The notes: generated by a model not told the origin, from the sequence alone. A stretch of DNA of 64,000 bases from Sequoia sempervirens (GCA_007258455.2 VDFB02344280.1:1-64000), one strand, 5' to 3'; shown: positions 23,599-35,129, numbered from the stretch's first letter. Translations and numbers: made by a program.

Positions 23599-25277
23599 TG
23601 TAATATCCCCTTCTCACTCCTAAGCAGTATTGAGACTCAATTAGCTTATTCCTGAGTTCTGGTAGGCTAGTTGATGTGGTTAGGGGACTCAGTTGCCAAC
23701 ATTGATGTCCAGTTTGGGGTTTTTTGGAGGGGTTACTATTTATAGCAGTGGTCGGTTATAGTGTTGCCATCTTCAGTTGGTCACAGTTTCCTCATTGATC
23801 TTCGGTTTCGCTCAGTTTTGGGCTTTGGGTATATACTTACTATTTATAGCAGTGCTATTTTTAGTAAGTCACCATTGGGGAAGTTGGTTCCAGGCTTGTA
23901 TATTTGCAGCAGTGAATTTATCCAATTTCAGTTGGAGAGCCTAAGGTTGCAGTTTAATATTTATTTTATCTGACCACTCAAGCATTTTATAAAGTTGAAT
24001 TATAAAGTTATATTATAACTTAAAACTGAGGGGTAAAGTGGTCATGAAAAAGGACCAAGGCACCTAGTGGAATAACATTAAGTTGTTTTTAAAGTCAATT
24101 AAATAATATATTTTCCCCATGAGCTTGGGCGCCTAAGAGGAGAGGAATTAATATTTTAAAAGATGACTTTCAAGTGGGACGCCTCAAGGAGGTATTAACA
24201 TTTAATAATGTTAAATTATTTAAATGGCTCTCATAGTGGGGTGGACGCTTATGGAGGGGGATTTGATATTTTAAAAAGTTGAAATATTTTCTCAAAGAAG
24301 GGCATTGGTTTCTTATGATGGAATTTATAATCTTTTGGAGTCCAGACGCCCTAGGGGTTTTATATTTTGATGTTGGCTCTCTTTTTCATCATCCAAATTT
24401 GACAACTTACTGATATGCTGTAGGATTTTCCCTGGTTTTCCTAGGCTGCGTTGTGAGGACGAAAACCCTCCATCGTTGGGCTGATTTCAGTGGTAAAATA
24501 TCCACCCTAGTCAAATATTGGTGCTGGTTCACAGTAAAATTCAACAAGAGCTTCAAAGGATTGATCTACAGAGAAGAAATCATGAAGATATTTCAGTATT
24601 TCTAGGAGTTTTTGGTGTGCTCTCATTTTGTTTCAGTTTTGGTGTGAGTTTTGAAGGTTTTGGTGAGTTTATTTTCAGTTTCTAGGTGACTGCAAAACTG
24701 GACCTGAACCTGGTTTTTCATTCATAGCTCTCTGATGGATTGATTAATGGAAATGGGTATTGAATCATTTGAAGGGAAATCTCCAGCCGATTCCAAAGAG
24801 TATTAGAAGATGTTTTTTGATTGAGTTTCTGAATTTCTGCACCAAATCAAACTTCCTAGAAGGGCCGCCCTCTTTGCTGCAAAAATCACTTGTTCTGGCT
24901 AGTACCTTGGGAGCTTGGAGTGTGAGACTTGGGCGCTGGAAAATGATGCCCTAGGCGTTGGAGAATGGGAGTTTTTGGGAGGTTTAAGCTTGGTTTGGAC
25001 TGGTGCATATTTGGAGCCTCCTACTGCTGCAACAAGATTACTCCAGGTCTGAAATAAATTGTATTATTCTGATATGAAAACAGAAAACTGAAAATGTATG
25101 TCATTGTTTCAATTTCTAATGCAAGAGATTAGTTGTTTGAAATTTCTGTTCTTTCCTATATCATTTTAATGTTATGCAAATCAACCAAAGCATTGAAAAA
25201 ACAAACACCAAACAACATTGAACAACTAGAGCAGCAAACAGAGTGTTTACAAAAAAAAACAAGGGTGTATTCTTACA
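23599..25277. mobile_element. element C: 1.68-kb solo LTR
   Basis: Begins TGTAATATCC and ends TATTCTTACA (TGTAA/TTACA inverted ends). Target duplication gtggc at 23594-23598 and 25278-25282, perfect. It interrupts the hAT frame between SSYVPL and RETKLGT. The interior has repeated actatttatagcagtg (23726, 23838) and a loose ~60-95 bp repeat on a gacgcct/c-ggagg motif (24120-24360). No coding potential. Confidence 0.75.
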
Positions 25278-26016
25278 GTGGCACATATGATGATCCTACC
25301 CTTGCTATCTTCGCCACCGCCTCCTTATAATAAGGAGAGCGAGCCACATGGAATGGAATGCCATTGGCAAAGAAATTTGTCAATGGCATCATCTGTCTCA
25401 TCCTTCAATTGCACATTGAATAACTCTACTAGTTGTTATCTTGTGTTTCCCCCTAGCCTCTACTACCCCCGAAGTAGAAGAAACTAGCATATGTGCAACT
25501 GGCCTCTACAAAGTACTAGATGTAAAACCCTATCTCTAATGACACCTCAACCTTAGAAACTAAGAAGCAGATGTAGGTGCATCATCTTCACTACCTAGAC
25601 CACCCCATAACTTATCTAACCTCTATAGTTCAACTTTTTTGCTAACTTCTCATATACACTACACCTTTGCCTCGGATATGAAGGAGGTGGGCATTAACTC
25701 TAGTAATGGTGCCCTAAAATTCAAGCTTATAAAAGTGGCACTTCCACAACATAGTGGCCCTAGATGCCCTGGGCTCTATTTGTAATTTTGTTGCAAATTG
25801 TCTTAGAGGAGACTTAGGATCAAAGGGACCCTTAGCATATTTTGCCAATACTATGGAAGGGCAACTAATATTTGCACTCGCAATGGAACTAGTGGTTTGG
25901 GTTTCACCCCTCTCTGTTTTTGCACTTTCATCCAATGCATAATTGGATTCAATTTCACTTTCAACTTCAACCTGTTGAGGCTCAACCTCATCCTCATTCA
26001 TGTTGAGAGAACTCAT

Positions 26017-26860
26017 AGTGACACGACAATAAATGATATAAAGTTTATAATTTTATGATTTTAAAATTAAAAGTCAAACTATGCACAATACAAGGGATTA
26101 AGACACAAAGATTTTATTTTTGTTTTTTTTACTTCAAGTTGCACGAAGCACAGAAGCAAAGGATACACAAATAAAAATCCTTATTCTTAACCTTTGTCAA
26201 ACAAAGATTTCACTTTTGTTTTTCTTACTTTAGATCTTACGAAGCGTACAAGCAAAGGATACTCAAAAGTTATAATCTTAGTTTGACAAAATTAAAAAAT
26301 TGAACATTTAAAACTTCAAAAATAAGATATGACACCTTACTATTATATAAATAAAAAAATTAAAATTTGATTATAATTCATTAATACAATTCATTGAATC
26401 ATTTGCAAAACTAGACTAATAACTATTGAATTTAAAATTTAAAATTGAAATTTGCAACAAATTACAATCAACAATGCAAACTAGCATTGTAATTTGTAAT
26501 GAAATAAACTAATTAAAAAAAATATTAAAAACCAATCATGGAAAAATAGTGAACTAGAAGCCTACCTCTTTGCTTGAAAAATGCTTTCAATCCTTTGAGT
26601 TGGTGTCACTCCTCTTCTTGCTCTTCCTCAATCCTCTTGCTCTTGACTCTCACTCTTTCACCTTGCACTTTGCAAGCTTGCTACTATCACTCTCACTACT
26701 ATCAACTCGCTACTGATAACTTGTAGTGAGTTAAAATGAGGCTAGAAGGCCAATTTATAGCCTTTAGGGTTTAATTAGGTCCATAGGCCATTAGGGATTG
26801 GGCTTGGGCATGAGTTTTTTAAAAATGCACTTTTTCTCTACATGCATCATGAAATATGCC
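26017..26860. other. AT-rich sequence 5' of hAT relic 1
   Basis: No supported gene. Contains two diverged copies of a ~95-bp phrase (agattttatttttgttttt, tactt, acgaagc, a-gcaaaggata) at about 26107 and 26205. Confidence 0.4.
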
Positions 26861-26864
26861 TAAG

Positions 26865-27060
26865 CATCCTCAAGATGTTCAAGGGATGTCCTGACATCCC
26901 CTAGTAGTCCCCAAAAAAGGGGACAACTCAAAAACATTCCCTTTGAGAGGGGGACATCCCAAAAACATCCCCAAAACGGCAAAGATGGTGATGGGATGAC
27001 AAGGGGACCTCCCCTCCAAGTCCCCACATCCCAAAGATGTCTCGAAAACATAGGGATTTT
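26865..27060. repeat. GGGGAC/GACATCCC subterminal cluster
   Basis: Dense in gggatgtcc, gacatccc and cccaaaaa words on both strands, as in the subterminal binding-site clusters of hAT elements; may be the 5' end of hAT relic 1. Exact terminus not resolved. Confidence 0.45.
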
Positions 27061-27062
27061 GT

Positions 27063-27564
27063 AATATCCTATGTGTGAAGGGCTAAACCCCAACAAATGT
27101 AACCCGTCATGCTGGCAGGCATGTACCTGATAACCAAATGGTGGGGCTCCACAATCACGTGTCCATTGTGCTCGTGGCTTCTATGCCTTCACCTCTGAGG
27201 CTGGTGGGACACAAACCTCACCCTTAATACCCTAGGTAGTCGCCCTCACTACTAAGCCAGTCTTTTGGTGTAATGGTTAGGCCTTTGTGGTATCAGAGCC
27301 AAGGTCTCGAGGTCAAGCCTTGCGGAGCATGGTGGGCTATAATGCCCCATGCGTGAAGGGCTAAACCCTGACGGATGTAACCTGTCATGCTAGCAGGTGT
27401 GTACCTAATAACCAAATGGTGGGGCTCCACAACCATGTGTCCATTGTGCTTGTGGCTTTTATGCCTTCACCTCCGAGGCCGGTGGGACGCAAACCTCACC
27501 CTTAACACCCTAGGTAGCCACCCTCACCACTAGGCTGGTCTTTTGGTGTAGTGGTTGGGCCTTT
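27063..27564 (+). repeat. 278-bp tandem duplication with tRNA-like words
   Basis: Unit 1 is 27063-27340, unit 2 is 27341-27564 (shorter at its 3' end), about 90% similar by eye. Each has ggtgtaatggttaggcc-type sequence resembling a pol III A box; unit 1 goes on to tggtatcagagccaagg and ggtctcgaggtc, a weak B-box-like phrase. Could be a SINE-like unit or a tandem non-coding repeat. Confidence 0.6.
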
Positions 27565-29610
27565 GGCTTTGGCAAAGAAAATGATCATCACAAAAAAACG
27601 AATATTGTTCAATTCTGGTCTTTGAAATGAGAATGGAAACTCTCAGGATTTTGTAGCCATGGAAGGACGAAACCCTTGATATGGCATGTGCGTTATTTTT
27701 CAATTCATGTTCATGGCCTTTGAATATATTTTTGAACATTGGAGAATCAAGTCTCAGAGTGTAGGCAATCGAATTTGGATGGGGCAAGGATGTTAATATT
27801 AATATCGCCAATATCTCTATTGCTAGCGCAAGTCTCATACTATATCAGGTGCGAGTAAAGGAGACTCAAGCAGATCTGGCACGAAAATATCCTGATATCG
27901 AGAAGTAACGTTATTGATGATAGCGGCTTGCTTGGCGTTTTAGATTCATATAATTGTTGGCGACTCTCAGAATAAACAGTTAACGAGCGGACATCTCTTT
28001 GATCAACATTTCTATTCACGTTGAGCACCCGATATCGGGTTGAGACCATTTAATCATATTATTCATTCAATCGTATTATTGCTATTCATATTCCGTATAG
28101 TCCAAACATTGGAGTAAACCACGTCTTATTATCGGACTCACAATTTTATGGATATTTGTTGGAATCATTCCTCATATATTTTTGTTTGTTGAACGAAGGC
28201 CTATGGGTATGTTATATCTTTGACTCAAAGAATCGCCATCCTCTGATAAAGACAAAAGAGAATAGCAAACGAGTATTTATCCGCCATTTTCATGCCATAT
28301 TGTAGTGATTTCAACTTCACATCACAAGGAGATTAATGCGGAGATTGGGAATACAATGAGCTTGATGTCATACACTGTAAGGAGTAAAATTATTGGGCGA
28401 AATATAGCTAGATATTATTTGCCATCCTCTCCATAGGACTCCGCTGCCATTAGGAGTCGGGATTTATTAAGCCAAGTGTAAAAGCTATGAGTCGGGCTTG
28501 AATCGCAGAATGAGAACAGTTCGGGCATTCTGCACCTTTAATCCTCCTTCATTCAAGTATATCGTTGGTATATAAAAGCTTAAAGTAATCATTGAAGGCC
28601 GAAATATATGAGACACCGCCTGTTGAAGTTTAAAGCGCCAAGGACAAACACAAGAGCTACCAGATGGAGGAACGAGCTAATTGATATAAGGCATATATTT
28701 TATGAATCACATATATTTCGATATTAGATGGCATATGCTACAATTTACATTTCCAGGTCAGGACAAATGAATACAATCTGTTAATATTATATTTGTGTTC
28801 TGAGTTTTTTATCTAAAAGGAATAAATCTGAAAACTGAAACTACAGGAATATTATGATTATGCAGATTGTAATTCTTGTGTTCTGAGTATATGAAAAATC
28901 ATATTTGATGAAAAGATCCTATGTGTTGTTTATTTCCTCGGATATTGAATATATATAATAGTCTTTATAAACAGTGGTTGTGTAATCATATTGAAACCCC
29001 AATTAGACAATTGCAAATATTCGTTTATTTTAATCTGCATACATGCGTCAGAGAATAATCATTTCAGATCAGACCATCATATAGTTTGACAAATAACATT
29101 GTCAAACTTGGGAAATCGACAACAGTCCTGGCCCCAGAGGTCAGGGCTATTACAGATTTTAGGTGGGGATGTCCCCATGGTTCACTGGTTCTTTTCTCCC
29201 TTTTGGACTTGCACGCACTTCTCCCTAAACTTCTTCCCTCTTGTTCGCTCTTATCCTTCCAAAACTCTCCCCTACATTTATCATGGTCGTGTGAAGCCAT
29301 CCCTACCTCCCACATGTCGTTTTGCCCCTTCTTCCAATGTGAAACACTAGACAGTGATAGGGGGACGCCATCCCTCATTAATGGCACGATAGTCTCCCCT
29401 TCCTGGCACCACACCCCTAGAGAATTATCGGTTTTCCCTAACATAGAAGAGAGTTTAATCTCATAATTTCACCAAAATTTCCAAGCTCAAGTTTGGTAGC
29501 TCCCTCAAAACCCCCCCTATTTCCCTCTTTTTCTTATTATTTTTATTTATTCTTCCCACATAGTGTCCAATGTGGAGGTGGCCTATCATGGGGATGTGAC
29601 ATGTTCAAAG
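27565..29610. other. unassigned intron sequence
   Basis: 27.6-28.7 kb has short CpG-containing words (cgatatcgggttg, gaagtaacgttattg) unlike its AT-rich surroundings, and 29.15-29.45 kb has ggggatgtccc-type words. Overlapping ~126-codon frames on both strands at 29.06-29.47 kb look spurious. Nothing I can name. Confidence 0.35.
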
Positions 29611-30157
29611 CAATGCTCCCTGGGGACACGTCCCCTGCCCTAGTACCCCCGTCCCCATCCCGAAAACATCAGGGACTTGGGGACTCCTCAAAAACTTCCC
29701 CCGCCATTGCATCTGACAATGACTCAAACTTGAGCTCCAATTTTGATACTAACCTGCCAATTGCATCTGTTGATGAGGGACAGGCACAGTCATATATTTT
29801 CTATGCTTTTGTCATTTTATAGTTGAAACTTGGAGCCTTTGGGCAGTTTGTTATAATTCTTATTTAATATGTATGCACATTGACAATAAAAGCATTTGAA
29901 TTTTGTTAATTTGTTTGACAATTCTTATGTGAAATCTCAATTCAAGTCTAATGTTATGTATTAATCTTCTACAATGTCCATGATGAATGCTTTATCAATG
30001 TCATGAATATTTGAAATTTCTCTATATTAAAAATCTCCCTATTTTTTAACAGCCATCCCCTGCTATCCTCTAAAAAATGACCCAAAAGTATCCCCGTAAC
30101 AGAAACACGTCCCATTGTCCCCTGCCATCCTCGTCCCCAAAACTTGGGGGAGCATCG
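29611..30157. mobile_element. 547-bp hAT-type MITE
   Basis: Ends CAATGCTCCC and the complement of CGATGCTCCC (9 of 10 matching), followed inward by GGGGAC-rich sequence at both ends. Perfect 8-bp target duplication gttcaaag at 29603-29610 and 30158-30165. No transposase; the small frame at 29493-29822 is chance. Confidence 0.75.
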
Positions 30158-30169
30158 GTTCAAAGCACT

Positions 30170-31110
30170 TAATAATACTGCTAATTGACAAATTCAAAAA
30201 ATTTAAAAATAAAAACCAATTGGAGAAAATAAACCTATTAAATATTCCATGCACATGAACTTGGAAGCTAACCTTAGTTAATTCAAGAGAGAGGATTTAA
30301 ATTTTAGAGCAGTTAAATTTTTTGCTAGCTCGCAAACCCAGTTTTTCAATAAATTAAAAGATAAATAATAAAAGCCTAAAATAATTTTTCCTGCACCATG
30401 ACTCAGATTCAGTATTTAGGTCACTTCTAGTTTGCTAAATGGTGAATCAAATTTCAAAAAACTTCTTAAACTCGGCTGAGAGGTAAAAACAATAAATTCA
30501 TCCAAAGAAGTGAGTTTTTAGAACTCATAGCACTTGAAATTTGTTATATGGCAAATCCAATTTGTGAAAAATTAATGAGTAGATAGATGAGAACAGAATG
30601 TGCCCTATAGCTTCCACACACAGAAGCTGACCCGATTCAGATCTAGCATTTTGAGTTATAGGACTAAACACACTTGAAAATTCTGTTGATTGACAATTCC
30701 ATTTTTTTAATGCCAATTGGCATAAGATTAGCCATAAAACCTAATTGCACAAACCTGACCCAAATCAAATTCAAGGTCTAGGGATTGTAGTTATTTTATT
30801 TTGTAGCAATTAGCGATATCAGACTGGCCCAAATATTTAGGATTATAGATATAGAGTCGTTCAAATTTTTCTGATTAGCAAAACCAATGTTTTGAAACAT
30901 TTATGAAAAAACTAGCCTATTGCTGAAAGCAGACGATATAATATTACTGCATAAATTCTGTGCTGCCTCAGAATCAGGGTTTAGTCCCTTGAATTTTACT
31001 AGATGGTTAATCCAATTTTAAACAAATAAAAAATAAACTAGCCAGTTGGCAGAAGCAAAGCATATAAAAAATCTATGAACAAAAAATGATGAATGTAACC
31101 TACAGAAATT
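30170..31110. repeat. degenerate intronic tandem repeat, right block
   Basis: Same repeat as at 2200-3250 in the same orientation: gaagctgacccgattcagat, cagaatcagggtttag, actagatggttaatccaatt, ctagccagttggcaga, gccataaaacc. About five diverged units. It adjoins the right end of the 547-bp hAT-type MITE. Confidence 0.6.
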
Positions 31111-31424
31111 ATTAGCAACAAAATTAGCTGACATCCTATGAAGTCTAATAATATACCAATTCTAGGACATGCCAGATAAGAGGAACCGTCTTAAATAAAA
31201 GTTTCTGTAATAAATTGTGTGAGTTTCGTTTTATGTGTTTTCGTCATTCGATCATGCTCCATGATCTACCATCAGAATTAACAATAATTAAAAATGATAA
31301 GAAAATTGGAGGAAGTCTCATATAAAAGAGATGCCAAGAGGGAGATATAGAAACCAAATATTGAAGACAAGGTAGGAAAAAACAGAAAGAACCACCTTGA
31401 GAATTTTCACGGCACATAATTCTG

Positions 31425-31995
31425 GTGACAGCAAATGGAATTACTGGGGAAGTCAGGATGCAAGGCTACTTTTCATACCGCTCGCCTCTTACTTCTCAGC
31501 ATTTTTGAGTTGTGACTTTTCAAGCAGGGATTGGCTTTGCATGCCAAAGTTAATAGCAAATGTTTTCACAAAGATATTGGCTAATTGTCACGTTGGTGGC
31601 AAAATGGCACAACTTGGGTAACTGTGGTTGGATTAGCTTCACACGGAACTCAAGTTTACTTTTCATGAGAGGCCCTCATCTCCCACTTTAGAGGGTTTGA
31701 GACTTTTCGAGCAAAAATTAGCATTGGTTGTTAAAGTTAAAATCAAATGTTTTCACAAAAATGTCGAGTGATTGCCACACGGAGTGGCAAAATGGCGCAC
31801 AATTTGGGTGACTACAATAGTATTCTGAGGAACTCAACATGCAAGGCTACTTTTCATGGGGACCTCTCACAGCCCTGTTTATTGGAATTCACAACTTCCA
31901 AGCAATAATTGGCATTGTTTGAATTAAAATCAAATGCTTTTGAAAGGGTGTTAAGTCATTACCACGTACAGGATCGTCTCAGATGCTTGATTTTC
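31425..31995. repeat. three ~190-bp tandem repeats near exon 1
   Basis: Three diverged direct copies marked by atgcaaggctacttttcat or tcaagtttacttttcatg (31447, 31650, 31829), each followed by a tttcaagca phrase, aaatcaaatgttttcacaa and gtggcaaaatggc. No coding potential; unrelated to the other intron repeat as far as I can see. Confidence 0.6.
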
Positions 31996-32640
31996 TGGCA
32001 TATTATGGGATGGCTTATTTTAGTAACCATAGTGATGGATCGACAAACTTGTGTTCCACAAACATTAAAGAGAATCTTGACTGTTCCATGTTGAGTGGGA
32101 TTGATTCTGGGGAAACACTTGACAGATAAGAGTGCTAGGGCCAAAGGTACACTCTTGCTACATGGTGCAAGTTCCAGCGTTGACAATTGATGCTATAAAA
32201 GATGGTTCATTTTGCTAATTTATATTTCCCATTTCACCATTATGAATGTCATCGATCTTATTTCGCCTTGAGTGAGCCATTTGAATTCATGCAACATCAG
32301 TCGTAGAAAAATAGGACAACTCATTAAAAATGAGAAATGGGTCATTCAATGAATGACTTCAAATTTCAAAATGCCACACGAACTTGATGAAAAGAATGAT
32401 ATCTAAAAATGTTGCATGGAGTAACTCCAGTTACTAAGAAGGAAAATTTGCGTATGGATTATAGGTATTTAGGGTTTACTGACCTTAGGCTTTCAGCCAC
32501 TGTCAGTTAGTGACAGTCTTGTAGGTGATAGCAAAGGGGACGCCAATTTATCCTAGGAGAGCCGCTCTAAAGAAAGTCTACGAGGGGATTTATATACATT
32601 TACCTTATCCATAGTTCAAATTCAATGCATCCAAGACAAG
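31996..32640. other. intron sequence next to exon 1, nothing recognised
   Basis: No reading frame, repeat or motif that I can support. It would hold the 5' part of intron 1. Confidence 0.4.
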
Positions 32641-32649
32641 CCTCCATAC

Positions 32650-32942
32650 CTGAGAAATGTTTGTGAAAGCTGACGAAGGCGACGATAGGCAAAATACCCC
32701 TCTGAATGAATATACACAGAGCTGGCCTCTAATCCACCCCGTGAAATGGGCAATTGGGCACACAGAAGAAGCTGCAAAGCCAACTGGGTCTTACCTGATC
32801 CGCATTCTCCGACAAGTTCAGTGATCGAACCGCAGGGGATCCCTCCATTGAGAGCACCGTCCAGAATGGGGCAGCCCACTGTACATTTCTCATTGGACAG
32901 AGATTTTACAGGTATTGGAGAAGGAGGGGCAGCAGATTGCAT
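32650..32942 (-). CDS. XRCC3: XRCC3, exon 1 (N-terminus and Walker A)
   Basis: First coding exon of a RAD51-paralogue recombination ATPase (XRCC3 partners RAD51C in homologous-recombination repair and meiosis; nuclear). The 97 residues include GCPILDGALNGGI (23-35), the XRCC3-type lead-in, Walker A GECGSGKT at 45-52, and QLALQLLLCAQLPISRGGLE, closely matching plant XRCC3. The ATG at 32942-32940 is the first Met after an in-frame TAA seven codons upstream. The exon ends at 32650 (CTCAG) with donor GTATGG starting at 32649, phase 2 (codon AG/x). The frame reads on only 10 residues past the donor before a stop, as expected of intron. The matching phase-2 acceptor lies about 30.6 kb away. Family assignment is secure; the exact splice is a prediction. 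Confidence 0.93.
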
Positions 32943-33630
32943 TCCTCCTTTTTCTTGTTAATATTGTTATTTGGCTGCCCTGTTGTGCTTTTCTGGTTCG
33001 GCCAAATGATCTATACTATTATGCCCTTTTCGTTCTGTTTCAAATTCTGCTTTACAGAATTGTTTGGTGTTTTGAATTGATTTTACCGCTATTATTTTTA
33101 AATCTTTACTAATCAAATCGATTCCTTTAATGACTGATTAAATTGACTAAAACGCGCATTTAGGTTCTAGTTATAGTTAAGCAATGGCTCCATATTTTTG
33201 TTTAAATAAAAAATTGTTATAACTTTATAATAACCTATCTCAAGGTACAATTCAATTCATGGAAAAAACCCCCAAGAAATAGTCATGTAGAACTACCACT
33301 CTCTCTCATAATTTTTGCAATCTTCTTTAAGAGTAATCTCTCTTCACAAATGAAGATAACTAGCATATATATCCTATCACATAGTCTATATAGAAAACGT
33401 AGAGAGATATCAATTGTAGAAATCCAAAATAATAATAATATTAAATAACGTCAACATTTATCATTTTGAAGGAGTTTTTTTTTGTTTGTTTAACATATTT
33501 ATATTACATTTGTATTATTTTTAAAATTACATTAAATTAAATAATATTATAATATTATCTAAACATCAAATAATAGAAATTTAATAAAATTTCTATAATA
33601 CTTATTATTATATACATGTAATAATTTTCA
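32943..33630 (-). promoter_or_regulatory. XRCC3 5' flank (promoter/5' UTR must lie here or beyond the LTR)
   Basis: The 0.69 kb between the XRCC3 ATG and the target duplication of the chromovirus. AT-rich, no obvious conserved box. Any promoter element further upstream has been displaced 7.6 kb by the retrotransposon, whose 5' LTR is transcribed in the opposite direction. Confidence 0.4.
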
Positions 33631-33635
33631 CTCTC

Positions 33636-35126
33636 TGGTGCAGGAGCACCTGGGAAAGGACTATTTTGTTTTTGAGTTCTTAAATTTTGTGGTGCTATCA
33701 TAAGGTCATGTTGACCATTATTTTAGGTGCTTAGGGTGTTTTTGAACTTTGGGAAAGAAGGTGACAAGTGCTAAATGACTTTACAACATCATTTTGTTAA
33801 GTTGTCTAGTGTTGGCAAGGTGTCTGAAAACACAGCGGGTTTTATAAAAGTTGTTTTTAGGTCATTTTGAAGCCCGACCCAAGCATCTAAATTACTTTGG
33901 AAGCCTATTTAAGGCATGCCTCGACTTTGGAAAGATGTTAGACGTTTTATGTTGAGTGACATCTTTTGAAAATTGAAAAAAAAACGTACAAAGACAGTTT
34001 TTCTGCATTTTTGTTTTAAAAACTGAACTTTAATGGCGTAACTCTGCTATCTTCTTGTTTGTAGTATGTAGTATTTACATTGTATAAGCTTGAAGTGCCA
34101 TCTTTCTGTCTTTGTATACCTTTTTTTCCTTCTTTTATCTGTAAATACTTTGTTTTCTGTCATTTTCAGTCTTGTAGCAAGCTGTTTTTAATAATGGAGT
34201 CCTAGGGTGCCTTCCCATCGTACAAATTGTACGGCCTTTTGGGAAATGTGCCTAGGCTCTGTGCTTGTAAATATGGTAGTTGTACATATGGTAGGTGTTA
34301 GGTTTTCTTTGGTTGTAGAAGCTGGAAGAAACGCCTTGCCCTAGGTGAGCCAATGAAGAGCCCTGCTAGGAAAGGTTGCAGAACAGCGTTAATAACTTGC
34401 AGGGGAGAAAAAGTTTTCGAAAAATTATTTTTGGAGAATTTAGGGGAAGGTATTGGCCACGTATGGTGATAAGGAAGAGAGCCCAACAATCTGTTTAGGA
34501 GGAGAACTTTTCACCAGTCCTAAAACTGTTTCTGAGTAGTTTAGAACCCTAGCTGCTTGACCAATTTGGTGTTTGGACAGCACACGGCCTGAGCAAGACT
34601 AAAACCCTTGAAATCTTGAAGGTGTAGATAGGGGAAACACATTACCTAAGTCAAGAACCTAAGTCCTTTGGTGGGTTTAAGAGGGAAAAGCAATTTACTT
34701 TTGTTCAGAGGCTCAATGGCTACTAGCCATTCAAACCCTAGGAAAGCATCTTGTGAAAGCGATGGCAAGATAGAAACTTGTGGTTGTTTAAGAACCCTAG
34801 ACAAGTCATTTTTGAAGTCTTTGTGACCTTTTCTAACCCCTGCAAGAACCTAGAAAAAGGTTGAGTTTATTTGGTCTTTAGGGCAGATTAAGGGCCAAAG
34901 GAGAATGAAGCGTTGAACCAAGGATTGGTTGGGTTATTCAAAATTTGTCAAGATAGTGAGGTTGGCAGGAGAACTAGGGGAACTTAGACAAAGTAAAGTT
35001 CCTATAGGTTAAGGTGGAACAACAATTTTACCAAGGAGGTCTATGACAAGGCCTAGCGCAGGAATTTGTGGTTGCTTCCTGCAGCTTCTAAAACAGTGTG
35101 TTTGAGTTTCTATAGCCTCCCTATCA
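33636..35126 (+). repeat. chromovirus 5' LTR
   Basis: Starts TGGTGCAGGAGCACC, ends CCCTATCA. Same length as the 3' LTR to within 1 bp; many of the differences from it are transitions. Confidence 0.95.
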
Positions 35127-35129
35127 GAT

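Larger units (their letters stand above)
18300..26016 (-). pseudogene. hAT transposase relic 1, split by three insertions
   Basis: Minus-strand pieces form one collinear hAT transposase. 26016-25278: acidic N-terminus, BED zinc finger (WKCHFYKLEF, RVNAHLLHIRGKG), FFANGIPFHVARSPYYKEAV. 23598-23433: RETKLGTAILDKNY, SGCSIVMDGWTSIRH. 23101-22934: FLRVVDCLGHCKDADF, IEEVGPQNVVKVV. 19488-18425: YKHIWWTPCCVHDMN, then the dimerisation domain with SSSAIERNWSTCSSIH and KRNRL. The gaps are exactly solo LTR C, a 323-bp insertion and element B, each with a target duplication. Stops and shifts in every piece: dead. G-rich clusters at 26865-27060 may be its 5' terminal region. Confidence 0.8.
2046..32649 (-). 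other. XRCC3 intron 1, about 30.6 kb
   Basis: Bounded by donor GTATGG (32649 downward) and acceptor TTTTGTGCAG (ending 2046), both phase 2. It contains the nested transposons listed separately, and both ends carry the same degenerate tandem repeat. Very long introns loaded with transposons are known in gymnosperms. I found no additional XRCC3-like exon inside it. Confidence 0.85.

Noticed and set aside
27240..27330. A functional tRNA gene
   Set aside because: Only loose A-box and B-box-like words; no cloverleaf I can draw.
29064..29466. Paired 126-codon frames on opposite strands
   Set aside because: No recognisable domain, G/C-rich transposon-like words, and equal openness on both strands; chance.
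452..32942. Gene as RAD51, DMC1 or RAD51C rather than XRCC3
   Set aside because: CAQLPISRGGLE, SVAALFRSDFD, RRVIPALGLSWA and the C-terminal PHLPSISCDFVI pattern are XRCC3-specific.
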